This document shows, piece by piece, positions 35,905 through 44,734 of a stretch of 64,000 bases of DNA (position 1 is the first letter of the stretch; each line of letters opens with the position of its first letter). The stretch spans positions 1 through 64,000 of the forward strand of contig DCUV01000042.1 of assembly GCA_002328585.1 (NCBI GenBank). The letters run 5' to 3'. The notes beneath the pieces were generated by a model. That model was not told where the DNA came from. It worked only from the letters and a program-made list of their open reading frames with translations, and did no database searches. The translations under genes were made by a program, and so were the position numbers. The stretch comes from Spirochaetia bacterium UBA2205. Its GTDB lineage: Bacteria > Spirochaetota > UBA4802 > UB4802.

Positions 35905-37383
35905 GTGAAACAGGATAGCATAAAGAAATATATAATACTATGTGTAGTGTTTATTCTTGCTTCAACCCTGGTGTATGCAAAACCAAAGGCAGGATTTGGG
36001 ATTATTCGTGGTTTTTCCTCAGAGGAGATGTTTCTGGCAACACTGCTGCGGCAACATATTATCAACATAGCAGCTTCATTGCAGATTTTTGATAGTGTTA
36101 ATCCTGAAAATTTAGCACGGCAGCAACAGCGCTATGCATGTTATGATGAGCAGTGTATGCTCCTTTTTACCAGAGAGATGGGGCTATCGTTATTTGTCAT
36201 TGGTAAAGTAAGCCAGACAGCAAGCGGCTACCGGGTGCATATCGCGGCATATGGGCTGGATATACCCTATAATGGCAAAGAGGTATGTAGCTATACGGCA
36301 ACTGTCAAGGGCACTATCATGGATAAATCTGACCGGGAGGCAAGCTATATAGCCGAAGAGATAGCTTCACAATTTATGGTTTTATTATGCCAGCGATTCC
36401 AGGTGCCGGCCTATATATCGCATAATACTGTGGTTAGCGATTTTACCATAAATGGAACATTTACCTGCTATACCGTTGAGATGCTGCATGATGATTTTGT
36501 TTCCCTTAAACCTATGGATAACGTTACTATAGTCAACAATATCGTTGCTGGTAATGGTGTATACAACGATTGTATGGTACTTATTGATTTTAAAAAAGAA
36601 GCAGAAGCTATACAACAATTTTATTATGGCAGAAAGCAGGAGATTGTTTTTAATAAGGCAGCATGGGAGGATAGCTGTTCTTTAATTGCTTTTACTATTC
36701 CGGCAAGCGCCACCATGCCTGTGGTTGTACCATTCTTTGGGTATTATGCCAATGAAGATTATGAAGGATTGCTGTTATGGATTGGTAATGTTGTTCCCTA
36801 TACTGGAATGCAGATGTGGGGGTTAACCCACAAACCTGATACAATGAAAAAACATCATGAGGATATCTCGCGTCACGATAGAGCTCTATACTATTTTGGC
36901 TGGTATATGCTCTTTGTTGGGGGCATGCCTTCGTTTGTTGATTCATTTTCTCATTCATATTTGGAGCAGGCACGGTACTATAAGGGTAAAGTCTCAACCA
37001 TGGGCGATAAAAAAAATGAGGTTTATCTGTCACTGCTTGGGGGAGGAAGCGGCATGTTTTATAAGGGATACCGGGCATGGGGATACTGGTATTTCCATAT
37101 CACCAATCTTTGTGTTTATGGATTACTCTATAATTATGCCAGACCGTCAGAATGGGACAGTGCAAATCAGCGTTATAGAACACATGATGCAAATAAAAGC
37201 GCATCATACGCTTTTTTAAGCTTGCTGTCTGTCATTAAGATAGTTGAGATAGTTCATACATTGTCCGTGCCATATACTATATCGGTTGTGGAACAGGAAG
37301 ATTCACGCATTGAAGTATTGCCGGTTTTTGCAGTCAACGATTATGAAAAGATTACAGGTATAGCATGCGCAATGCATTTTTAA
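35905..37383 (+). CDS. Exported protein of unknown function, related to the next gene
   Basis: A 492-residue protein with a signal peptide (MKQDSIKKYIILCVVFILA...). A GTG start with AGGATA upstream is used; the overlapping ATG at 35901 runs into a stop. Residues about 30-170 look like a TolB-N or GNA1162-type periplasmic domain (MLLFTREMGLSLFVIGKVSQ). The C-terminal 200 residues contain hydrophobic segments and a GGGSGMFYKGYRAWGYWYF motif, shared with the next protein (GGGLFYKGHRLWGHTYW). Near the end LSVIKIVEIVHTLSVPY matches GIKLIELIHAVIASPVY of the neighbour. The G-FYKG-R-WG element recalls the loop in DUF5683-type membrane proteins. Function unknown; envelope location likely. Confidence 0.7.
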   Translation: MKQDSIKKYIILCVVFILASTLVYAKPKAGFGIIRGFSSEEMFLATLLRQHIINIAASLQIFDSVNPENLARQQQRYACYDEQCMLLFTREMGLSLFVIGKVSQTASGYRVHIAAYGLDIPYNGKEVCSYTATVKGTIMDKSDREASYIAEEIASQFMVLLCQRFQVPAYISHNTVVSDFTINGTFTCYTVEMLHDDFVSLKPMDNVTIVNNIVAGNGVYNDCMVLIDFKKEAEAIQQFYYGRKQEIVFNKAAWEDSCSLIAFTIPASATMPVVVPFFGYYANEDYEGLLLWIGNVVPYTGMQMWGLTHKPDTMKKHHEDISRHDRALYYFGWYMLFVGGMPSFVDSFSHSYLEQARYYKGKVSTMGDKKNEVYLSLLGGGSGMFYKGYRAWGYWYFHITNLCVYGLLYNYARPSEWDSANQRYRTHDANKSASYAFLSLLSVIKIVEIVHTLSVPYTISVVEQEDSRIEVLPVFAVNDYEKITGIACAMHF

Positions 37384-38804
37384 TAGTATGGTGTGCAGTA
37401 TATAGTGTTATCGGCACGGCAGCTTATGCTGATGATGTGCCAATAGATGTAGTTATCGTTAATACCAGTGTTGACACCCCTATGATAAAAGCTCTGAGCA
37501 GCATCACATCAGAAGCAATCAAGGAGGCATTTGAAAACGGCAGGCAGTTGGTGCCCTATGATGCGCAAACATTTTTACAGATAACAAACACTAAAAGTGC
37601 TGATGAAATTGTTGGGAAGGCTCATCTGTATGGTGTTTCCCTTATTGTGTATATGCAGGTATTTCTTGTTGGACCTGTTTATACCTGCAATCTGACATTT
37701 AAACCTCTTGAAGCCATGAGTACTTTTAAAGAAGAAACCATAACCATACACAGCACCATACCAAAAAATATTCCTCTGAAAGCGGCAAAAGAAATTTTAA
37801 AACGCCATTCTGATTTTTTACCGGTAACTATCAAACAAAAAATAAATACTAATACTTATATCATTGATGCAGGGCAGTGGCATGGATTACAGCAGGGACG
37901 GTATACACTTACAGATGGAGCTGAATGCGTTGTTGTGAGTGTTAAGCGTTATAGTGCTCTGGTTACAATACATGCCGACTATAACGAAGGCCAACAAATT
38001 ACGTTGAATGCTGGAAATAAATTTCCTATGATTATCAAGCGTATTGACGCTCAAATTCATGAAAACATAAATCAAGAATATTCGGGTAAAAAACTGCTGA
38101 AAGGTGACAGCGATGGTAAGCGCGCAATAGAGGCAACCTGTGTTGTTAATCCCCTTGGCAATATAGTGCTTCCGGGTTATGGAGCATTTCTTTCCACGCA
38201 CTATCTGGGATTTTCGCACAGTGAGCCCGACTGGCCGGGGATATATGTTGCGTTAGGTGCGGTTGCAACACAGCTTATGCTTGTCCCGGCGCTTGGCAAC
38301 CTGGATGTCAATTTTTTTCCATGGGTTAACGGCAACAAAACCAATGCTCAGTACCGTCTTGGCATTTACCTCTGGGCAACGCTTCCCGTCACCTACACGG
38401 TTGCTTTTTTTAATCAGCTTTCGTATGCGTACCAGAAACAAAAGGTTTTGCCACCATTTTTTTTACATGATGATGTTACGGCTTTTGTTGCTTCGGCGAT
38501 AGTTCCTGGCGGCGGTCTTTTTTATAAAGGTCACAGGCTGTGGGGACATACTTACTGGCTTACGGAATGTTCGTTAGGCGGGTTGCTGACCTATTACTGG
38601 GAGGATGGTGGAAAGCGGGCTGTTTTTGCAGGCGCCTTCATTGGGATAAAGCTCATAGAGTTGATTCATGCGGTGATTGCTTCGCCAGTATATTCGATGT
38701 ATACCTATGAACTATCAAACAATGAAAATGTGCATGTTGATGTTGGTATGGCACCATTTCAAAACGAACCATGTTTCTATGCGTATTTTTTTAAAAATTA
38801 TTGA
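37365..38804 (+). CDS. Exported protein of unknown function, paralogue-like to the preceding gene
   Basis: A 479-residue protein with a signal peptide ending near TAAYAD. It overlaps the preceding gene by 19 bases. The N-terminal half (about 25-130) again resembles a TolB-N-like domain that would read cell-envelope components (KAHLYGVSLIVYMQVFLVG). The middle has a short beta module (QWHGLQQGRYTLTDGAECVVV). The C-terminal half repeats the hydrophobic layout and GGGLFYKGHRLWGHTYW motif of its neighbour. The two probably form a complex or arose by duplication with divergence. No family name can be given. This ends the run of overlapping genes that starts at pgi. Confidence 0.7.
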   Translation: MRNAFLIVWCAVYSVIGTAAYADDVPIDVVIVNTSVDTPMIKALSSITSEAIKEAFENGRQLVPYDAQTFLQITNTKSADEIVGKAHLYGVSLIVYMQVFLVGPVYTCNLTFKPLEAMSTFKEETITIHSTIPKNIPLKAAKEILKRHSDFLPVTIKQKINTNTYIIDAGQWHGLQQGRYTLTDGAECVVVSVKRYSALVTIHADYNEGQQITLNAGNKFPMIIKRIDAQIHENINQEYSGKKLLKGDSDGKRAIEATCVVNPLGNIVLPGYGAFLSTHYLGFSHSEPDWPGIYVALGAVATQLMLVPALGNLDVNFFPWVNGNKTNAQYRLGIYLWATLPVTYTVAFFNQLSYAYQKQKVLPPFFLHDDVTAFVASAIVPGGGLFYKGHRLWGHTYWLTECSLGGLLTYYWEDGGKRAVFAGAFIGIKLIELIHAVIASPVYSMYTYELSNNENVHVDVGMAPFQNEPCFYAYFFKNY

Positions 38805-38858
38805 ATCACAGTAAGCATGCTATATAATTGTTAAACAGTTAAAAAACACAGGGTACCT

Positions 38859-39944
38859 ATGCAAAAACGAGCTTATTTACTGTTAGAGGATGGAACCATT
38901 TTTGAAGGGTATAGCTTTGGCTATGAAAAAGAGGCAATAGGCGAGGCTGTATTCAACACATCGATGAGCGGATATCAGGAGGTTTTAACCGATCCTTCAT
39001 ATAGCGGACAGATAGTTGCCATGACCTATCCAATGATTGGTAATTATGGTGTTAACAATGACGATGTGGAGTCTTCTAAAGTGCAGGTGGCAGGATTTGT
39101 GGTCAAAGAGTACAGCAAGGCATATTCCAATCACCGGGCTATGCGCTCACTTGATGAATATCTTAAAGATTATAAAATACCCGGCATTGAAGGAATTGAT
39201 ACGCGCAGATTAACGCGCCATATTCGCGATAAAGGTGCAATGCGTGCAGTGATATGTATGGACACCAGCGGAGCCATGGGAAAGATTTTAGCTCATCCTG
39301 CCATGGCAGGATTGGATTTAACCTTTAATGTGATGTGTAGCAAACCTTACCCATTTGGCAAAAATAGAAGCGGCGCTCCAACCATTGCCGTATTTGACTT
39401 TGGTGTAAAGATGAATATTTTAAGGTTGCTACATGAACAGGGATGTAATGTTGTGGTGTATCCCGGGAACATGGCGTTATCACAGGTTTTGAAGAATAAG
39501 GACATCAAGGGGGTGTTTTTATCCAATGGCCCTGGTGACCCTGATGCGGTGGAGTATGCAAAAACCCTGGTAAACAATATAATGAAGACGCACATACCCT
39601 GTTTTGGGATATGTCTGGGACATCAGCTCATAGCACTGGGGATGGGGGCAAAAACCTATAAGCTTAAATTTGGACACAGGGGAACAAACCAGCCGGTAAA
39701 GAATCTTTTAACACAAAAGGTTGAGATTACATCGCAGAACCACGGATTTGCCGTTGATTATGAGTCAATAAAACACAACAACGATGTGGAGATAACACAT
39801 CTTAACTGCAATGATACAACGGTTGAGGGACTGCGACATAAAAAGCTGCCAATCTTCAGCGTTCAGTATCATCCCGAGGCTAATCCCGGACCTCATGATT
39901 CGCGCTACCTGTTTAAGCAATTTTATGAATTGGTGACACACTAA
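38859..39944 (+). CDS. carA: Carbamoyl-phosphate synthase small (glutaminase) subunit
   Basis: A 361-residue subunit that hydrolyses glutamine and passes ammonia to CarB for carbamoyl phosphate, used in pyrimidine and arginine synthesis. N-terminal domain: LLEDGTIFEGYSFGYEKEAIGEAVFNTSMSGYQEVLTDPSY. GATase domain: FLSNGPGDPDAVEYA; CFGICLGHQLIALGMGA with the nucleophile Cys252; FGHRGTNQPV; and FSVQYHPEANPGPHDS with the catalytic His and Glu. All are intact. carB does not follow: the next 660 bases are non-coding and then come ribonucleotide reductase genes. carB must lie elsewhere. Confidence 0.96.
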   Translation: MQKRAYLLLEDGTIFEGYSFGYEKEAIGEAVFNTSMSGYQEVLTDPSYSGQIVAMTYPMIGNYGVNNDDVESSKVQVAGFVVKEYSKAYSNHRAMRSLDEYLKDYKIPGIEGIDTRRLTRHIRDKGAMRAVICMDTSGAMGKILAHPAMAGLDLTFNVMCSKPYPFGKNRSGAPTIAVFDFGVKMNILRLLHEQGCNVVVYPGNMALSQVLKNKDIKGVFLSNGPGDPDAVEYAKTLVNNIMKTHIPCFGICLGHQLIALGMGAKTYKLKFGHRGTNQPVKNLLTQKVEITSQNHGFAVDYESIKHNNDVEITHLNCNDTTVEGLRHKKLPIFSVQYHPEANPGPHDSRYLFKQFYELVTH

Positions 39945-40607
39945 CTGCAAGGTAGAGAAGCAATCTATTCATGAGTGCAGACTTTTTCAGGATGATATTT
40001 TTATCTGAAGAATCGTTGGTAAAAAATGTTATTACTGCTTTACAGTAACAGGATAGTAAATAGTAAAGAATAATCTTTTTCATCTTCCTTTAACGATATG
40101 TGCATGCATTGTAAACGATGATAATTATTATACTGGATGCTTTCATGCTTACATTTTTGATGGTATTATATAGGCGCAGGTACGGGAGCAATATTGTACG
40201 TAGTGCTGCAAATGGTATGAGTAATGGAATGCCTTATTTTTCAATGTGCTCATAAAAAAGAATTGCTTCTTTCAAAATGATTAGCAAGTTTAGTATTTGA
40301 TTAATGCCAGATTATTGTATATACTCTATATAGTATTTATTTTTTAGTGAAGTTACTAATGGCTGGCTTACGGACACCCATAAAGGATGACAATAGGGTA
40401 GTATGTCATCCTGAATCATGTCCTGAACTGGTTTCAGGTTCATTTCAGGATATCATGGTGGCAAGGAGATTCTGGAACAGGTCCGGAATGATGGTAGTGG
40501 TAAAAGGGATTACGGGTTAAATCCGGAATAATGCTCCAGAAAAAGAGGTTACGGGTCAAGCCAGTAATAACAATGGCAAATAATTTTATTCCCAGTGGAG
40601 GTTTTTT
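39945..40607. repeat. Repeat-rich intergenic region with GTCATCC-type and ATGGCTGGC-type elements
   Basis: About 660 bases without a gene. From 40359 it reads ATGGCTGGC, then ACCCATAA and AGGATGACA. AGGATGACA (40384-40392) and TGTCATCCT (40404-40412) form a perfect inverted repeat. Fragments follow (TGTCCTGAACTGGTTTCAGG, GGTCCGGAATGA, TTACGGGTTAAATCCGGAAT, TTACGGGTCAAGCC) that are diverged copies of the common TGTCATTCCGGGCTTGACC intergenic element. No B12 riboswitch signature is visible before the cobalamin-dependent reductase, though it would be expected there in many bacteria. Confidence 0.55.
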
Positions 40608-42902
40608 GTGGGCACAAAGATTGATATCTGGAATGATATCGTTATTGATTCGGATAGGGAACCATATCTTACAAACAATGCACAGATTGTATTGGAAAAA
40701 CGTTATCTGGCAAAAGATGAAGAGGGTACGGTCATTGAAACTCCTCGTCAGATGTTTGAGCGAATAGCAAAATATATAGCATCGGCTGACTTTTTATATG
40801 GAAAAGACAGCAAGCATGTTTCACAGGTTGCAACGACCTTTTATGATATGATGGTTGACCTTCTTTTTATACCCAACAGTCCAACACTTATGAATGCTGG
40901 CAGGCCTTTAGGACAATTATCGGCATGCTTTGTATTGCCAGTTGAAGATTCAATGGATGCTATATTTGATGCAATAAAATATATGGCATTGATTCATAAA
41001 AGCGGCGGAGGCACAGGGTTTTCATTTTCAAAATTACGACCAAAAAATGATGTTGTGCAAACAACAAAAGGTGTTTCAAGTGGGCCTGTGTCATTTATGA
41101 ACATATTTAATACAGCAACTGAAACCATAAAGCAGGGTGGTACGCGTCGAGGGGCCAATATGGCAATACTGCATGTTACCCACCCTGATATACTTGAGTT
41201 TATAAAAGCAAAAGAAAAGAATGATGCACTAACCAATTTTAACTGTTCAGTTGCCGTAAGCGATGCCTTTATGAATGCAGTAGAAAAAGATGAAAACTAT
41301 GAGCTCATCAATCCTCGAAATAACAGGGTTAGCGGTACGCTTAAAGCTCGTGAAGTTTTTAACCTCATCGTCCATATGGCATGGAAAAACGGTGAGCCAG
41401 GGATAGTATTTATAGACAGGATTAATGAAAAAAATGTTTTAAGAAAGGTTGGTCTCATTGAAAGCACCAACCCCTGCGGGGAGCAACCACTTCTTCCGTA
41501 TGAATCGTGTAATCTTGGATCAATTAATGTAGCGCGATGTGTGGTAAACAATGGCAAATCGGTAAGTGTGGATTACGAACTGTTAAAGGATATTACCTAT
41601 AAAGCTGTTCATTTTCTGGATAATGTCATTGATGTTAACAACTATCCGCTGCCAATGATAGAAGAAAAGACAAAAGCAAACCGCAAGATAGGGCTTGGTA
41701 TCATGGGTTTTGCTGATATGCTCATTGCGTTAGGCATACCTTATGATTCCGAAGCTGCGCTGGGTGTTGCAAAAAATGTTATGTCAGCCATCCAGGATGC
41801 TTCAAAAGAGGCTTCGCGTGCACTTGCTCAAGAACGGGGAGCATTCCCCAACTTTCCGCTTTCGGATTATGCACACAACGGTGATGAGCCGCTGAGGAAT
41901 GCTACAACAACAACTATCGCCCCAACAGGTACTATAAGCATCATTGCCGGAACATCAAGTGGTGTTGAACCCATCTTTGCACTGGCGTATGTACGCAATG
42001 TCCTTGATAACAACAGGTTGATTGAATCAAACCCATTATTTGTTAACTATTGTAAAGAGCACGGACTGTATACTGATGAGCTTATGCAAAAGGTTGCGCA
42101 AACCGGGTCAGTGGCACATATCGAAGAACTCCCTGATGAGGTGCGTGCTTTGTTTGTAACAGCACATGATATTGCACCGGAGTGGCATGTTCGTATTCAG
42201 GCAGCGTTTCAGGAATATGTAGATAATGCAGTTTCCAAAACGGTAAACTTTCCTCATTCGGCAACAGTAGAGGATATTGAAACGGTGTACATGATGGCTT
42301 ATCATCTGGGATGTAAAGGGATAACCGTTTATCGTGATGGTTCACGGGAAACACAGGTGCTGCAGGTTGAAAAGGGAAAGCAGCCCGTACCTATTATGCT
42401 TAATATTCAACCGCGTCCAAGGAAAGAGGTAACCTGGGGTAAAACACTGAAGATGAATACGGGGTGTGGCTCCCTGTATGTTACTATTAATGAAGATGAG
42501 TATGGGTTGTTTGAGGTGTTTGCAACCATGGGCAAGGCGGGCGGATGCGCAGCCAGCCAGGCCGAGGCAGTAAGCAGGCTTATTTCGTTAGGATTGCGTT
42601 CAGGGATTGAACCTGATCAAATAATAAAGCAGCTTAAAGGAGTACGCTGTCCCAATCAGGCGTGGGTCATGGGTGGAAGAATTTACTCGTGTGCTGATGC
42701 TATTGCAAAGGCTATTGAGCGATACATACATCCTGATGTAGCTCAGGAGCAGAGTGAGGACATACACAAAAATATTGCCGAGACCAATGGTAAGGGCAGC
42801 GATACCGTGATGGTTGGCGTGTGTCCTGAATGTCATGGCCCGCTGGAATTTGAGTCAGGATGCTCGGTATGTCGTATATGTGGTTTTTCACGATGTGGTT
42901 AG
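40608..42902 (+). CDS. nrdJ: Adenosylcobalamin-dependent (class II) ribonucleoside-diphosphate reductase
   Basis: A 764-residue class II reductase that makes deoxyribonucleotides using adenosylcobalamin, working with or without oxygen. It starts at a GTG with GTGGAGG upstream. Motifs: PNSPTLMNAGRPLGQLSACFV (active-site Cys region); MALIHKSGGGTGFSFSKLRP; GGTRRGANMAIL; NPCGEQPLLPYESCNLGSINV (the NxCxE catalytic core); and PTGTISIIAGTSSGVEPIF. A C-terminal TSCPD-type domain (TGCGSLYVTI, GKAGGCAASQAEAV) precedes a zinc ribbon (CPECHGPL and CSVCRICGFSRCG). There is no ATP-cone at the N-terminus, so dATP inhibition by a cone is not expected. prmA follows 3 bases downstream. Confidence 0.95.
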   Translation: MGTKIDIWNDIVIDSDREPYLTNNAQIVLEKRYLAKDEEGTVIETPRQMFERIAKYIASADFLYGKDSKHVSQVATTFYDMMVDLLFIPNSPTLMNAGRPLGQLSACFVLPVEDSMDAIFDAIKYMALIHKSGGGTGFSFSKLRPKNDVVQTTKGVSSGPVSFMNIFNTATETIKQGGTRRGANMAILHVTHPDILEFIKAKEKNDALTNFNCSVAVSDAFMNAVEKDENYELINPRNNRVSGTLKAREVFNLIVHMAWKNGEPGIVFIDRINEKNVLRKVGLIESTNPCGEQPLLPYESCNLGSINVARCVVNNGKSVSVDYELLKDITYKAVHFLDNVIDVNNYPLPMIEEKTKANRKIGLGIMGFADMLIALGIPYDSEAALGVAKNVMSAIQDASKEASRALAQERGAFPNFPLSDYAHNGDEPLRNATTTTIAPTGTISIIAGTSSGVEPIFALAYVRNVLDNNRLIESNPLFVNYCKEHGLYTDELMQKVAQTGSVAHIEELPDEVRALFVTAHDIAPEWHVRIQAAFQEYVDNAVSKTVNFPHSATVEDIETVYMMAYHLGCKGITVYRDGSRETQVLQVEKGKQPVPIMLNIQPRPRKEVTWGKTLKMNTGCGSLYVTINEDEYGLFEVFATMGKAGGCAASQAEAVSRLISLGLRSGIEPDQIIKQLKGVRCPNQAWVMGGRIYSCADAIAKAIERYIHPDVAQEQSEDIHKNIAETNGKGSDTVMVGVCPECHGPLEFESGCSVCRICGFSRCG

Positions 42903-42905
42903 CCT

Positions 42906-43724
42906 ATGTATCAGGTATATTTTACTGCTGATATTGATGAACAGTTAAGTGAAAAGTTAGCGCTACATGCCCAGAGCATTTCAATACTGTATGATGAAAA
43001 GGCAATTATTGCGCTATTTGATGACGAGGATGAAATACCATCATTTGCAAAAGATTATATTTTGCAGATTAATAATTTAGAAGAAGAGGTATGGAAGTAC
43101 CGGTATCTTGATTATCTTACTGGAGTAGCAATAACTCCATCAATCTATGTTTATCCAACCACAAAAGCATTGGGGGGCGATAGTTCATATAAATATACTA
43201 TTGCCTTAAATCCAAAGGATGCCTTTGGTGATGGCACCCATCCTACAACACGCATGTGCATTCAGCAACTAGAAACAATTGTCAATACTTTTTCTCCGGA
43301 AGAAAGACAAATGCTTACACTGTGTGATATTGGCACCGGTACCGGCATCATCGCTATTGTAGCTGCAATGCTTGGCATAGGAACAATCGACGCATTTGAC
43401 ATAGATACAATCTCGGTAGAGCGCGCAAAGGAAAATGCTGCAAAAAATGGCTGTAATAGAATATCATTTTTTGTTTCTGATGTTGCGGATATGAAAGCAT
43501 ATAAAAAATATAAAATTATTGTTGCAAATTTATTATCAGATATTATTGAGAAAAATGTTACAAACATTGTGTCACTGGTTGAAAAAGGTGGTACAATAAT
43601 ACTAAGTGGTGTTGGTCATCGCTGGGTTAAAGGGATAATACAATTATTCCAGCAGTGTGGATGTACACCAATCCATGATGAAAGTATGAGCAACTGGCAT
43701 TGCATCGTATTGAAAGCGAAATAA
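42906..43724 (+). CDS. prmA: Ribosomal protein L11 methyltransferase
   Basis: A 272-residue SAM methyltransferase that trimethylates L11 lysines. The core motif is CDIGTGTGIIAIVAAMLG (motif I), with DAFDIDTISVERAKENA (motif II). YKIIVANLLSDIIEKN is the PrmA-typical NxL motif, and ALNPKDAFGDGTHPTTRMC is the family-specific substrate loop. The N-terminal domain is short and divergent but positioned as in PrmA. No ribosomal protein genes are near. It ends 3 bases before the metallo-beta-lactamase gene, so the set nrdJ-prmA-MBL looks co-transcribed. Confidence 0.92.
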   Translation: MYQVYFTADIDEQLSEKLALHAQSISILYDEKAIIALFDDEDEIPSFAKDYILQINNLEEEVWKYRYLDYLTGVAITPSIYVYPTTKALGGDSSYKYTIALNPKDAFGDGTHPTTRMCIQQLETIVNTFSPEERQMLTLCDIGTGTGIIAIVAAMLGIGTIDAFDIDTISVERAKENAAKNGCNRISFFVSDVADMKAYKKYKIIVANLLSDIIEKNVTNIVSLVEKGGTIILSGVGHRWVKGIIQLFQQCGCTPIHDESMSNWHCIVLKAK

Positions 43725-43726
43725 AA

Positions 43727-44734
43727 ATGAAAATAAAAAACTTTAAGGAAGTATATCCCGGTATATTCAGAATTGTTGAACAACGGTCACTCAGGGTAAC
43801 CCCGCCAATTAACCTTTATGTTATAGCTGGTAGTGATGGATTACTGTTTGATGGCGGTTATGGTGATGATGTTTCAATACAGATTGTTGGCGATGCAATT
43901 GATTACGTACAGAGCATTAATAAAAACTGGCGAATCACACGGGTACTGTTAAGCCATACCCATCCGGATCACTTTGCTGGATTAAGGCGCCTGCAGCAGC
44001 AGTACCATTTAACGATAATGCTTACGGAACCCATGACGCATGTTATAGCAAACCGGAAAAGTTATATTCATGCCAATAAAGAGGATGGAGTATTAAAAAA
44101 GCGGTACTCAACCATTCAACAGCGGTTAGCGGCGCTACCTCTGGAGTTTTTTTATCAAAAAATGTTTAAAAAATTATATGGTATACAGTATGTCCCCAAC
44201 CCTGATATCATCGTATCACCGCATGATACTATTACTGTAGACAATACAAAATGGAAAATCATACCAGGACCGGGACATTGTGCCGATCATATCATGCTCT
44301 ACAATAAAGAGCAGGGCATACTGTTTGGCGGCGATAATGTTTTGCGCAGTATCTATACATGGCTTGGACCTCCTCGATCGGATCTTCAGGCTTACATGCA
44401 AACCTTACACTCATGCCTGCAGCTTCCTCATCTGGAATGCATACTTGGTGCGCATGGCAAACCGGTTGCCAATCCAAAGCAACGTATTGAACAGATAATT
44501 GAATACAGAAAATCACGCACAAAGCAGATTTATTCTATCATAGCAAATGCTCCAAACGGTGGGATTACCTTTGATAGATTGATGAATATGATGTATCCAA
44601 AGAAGAACGGTCACCGCTGGCTTGGGCGTGGCTGGATAATTGTAACCATTGAATACCTGCTAAATAAAAATGCCCTGATGTTTCAAGATAAAAAGATTAT
44701 AGCCAACCCGGTAGATATTAATTCCCTGCTGTGA
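43727..44734 (+). CDS. Metallo-beta-lactamase fold hydrolase
   Basis: A product of about 335 residues from an ATG at 43727. An in-frame ATG inside prmA (43700) is less likely because the family begins near MKIKNFKEVYPGIFRIVE. Metal motifs: LLSHTHPDHFAGLRRL (HxHxDH), GPGHCADHIMLY and GILFGGDNVL, then LGAHGKPV with a final His. A C-terminal helical segment (RIEQIIEYRKSRTKQIYSII, then GRGWIIVTIEYLLNK) resembles the winged-helix tail of the LACTB2-like glyoxalase-II-related group. The substrate is unknown: thioester hydrolysis or RNA endonuclease are options. The 3' end overlaps the convergent alpha/beta hydrolase by 17 bases. Confidence 0.83.
   Translation: MKIKNFKEVYPGIFRIVEQRSLRVTPPINLYVIAGSDGLLFDGGYGDDVSIQIVGDAIDYVQSINKNWRITRVLLSHTHPDHFAGLRRLQQQYHLTIMLTEPMTHVIANRKSYIHANKEDGVLKKRYSTIQQRLAALPLEFFYQKMFKKLYGIQYVPNPDIIVSPHDTITVDNTKWKIIPGPGHCADHIMLYNKEQGILFGGDNVLRSIYTWLGPPRSDLQAYMQTLHSCLQLPHLECILGAHGKPVANPKQRIEQIIEYRKSRTKQIYSIIANAPNGGITFDRLMNMMYPKKNGHRWLGRGWIIVTIEYLLNKNALMFQDKKIIANPVDINSLL

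Noticed and set aside
38859..39944. Possible complete pyrimidine operon around carA
   Set aside because: No carB, pyrR or pyrB frame is seen before or after; only the small subunit gene is present.
39945..40607. Cobalamin riboswitch before the class II reductase
   Set aside because: I looked for the B12 box and associated stems but found only repeat fragments.
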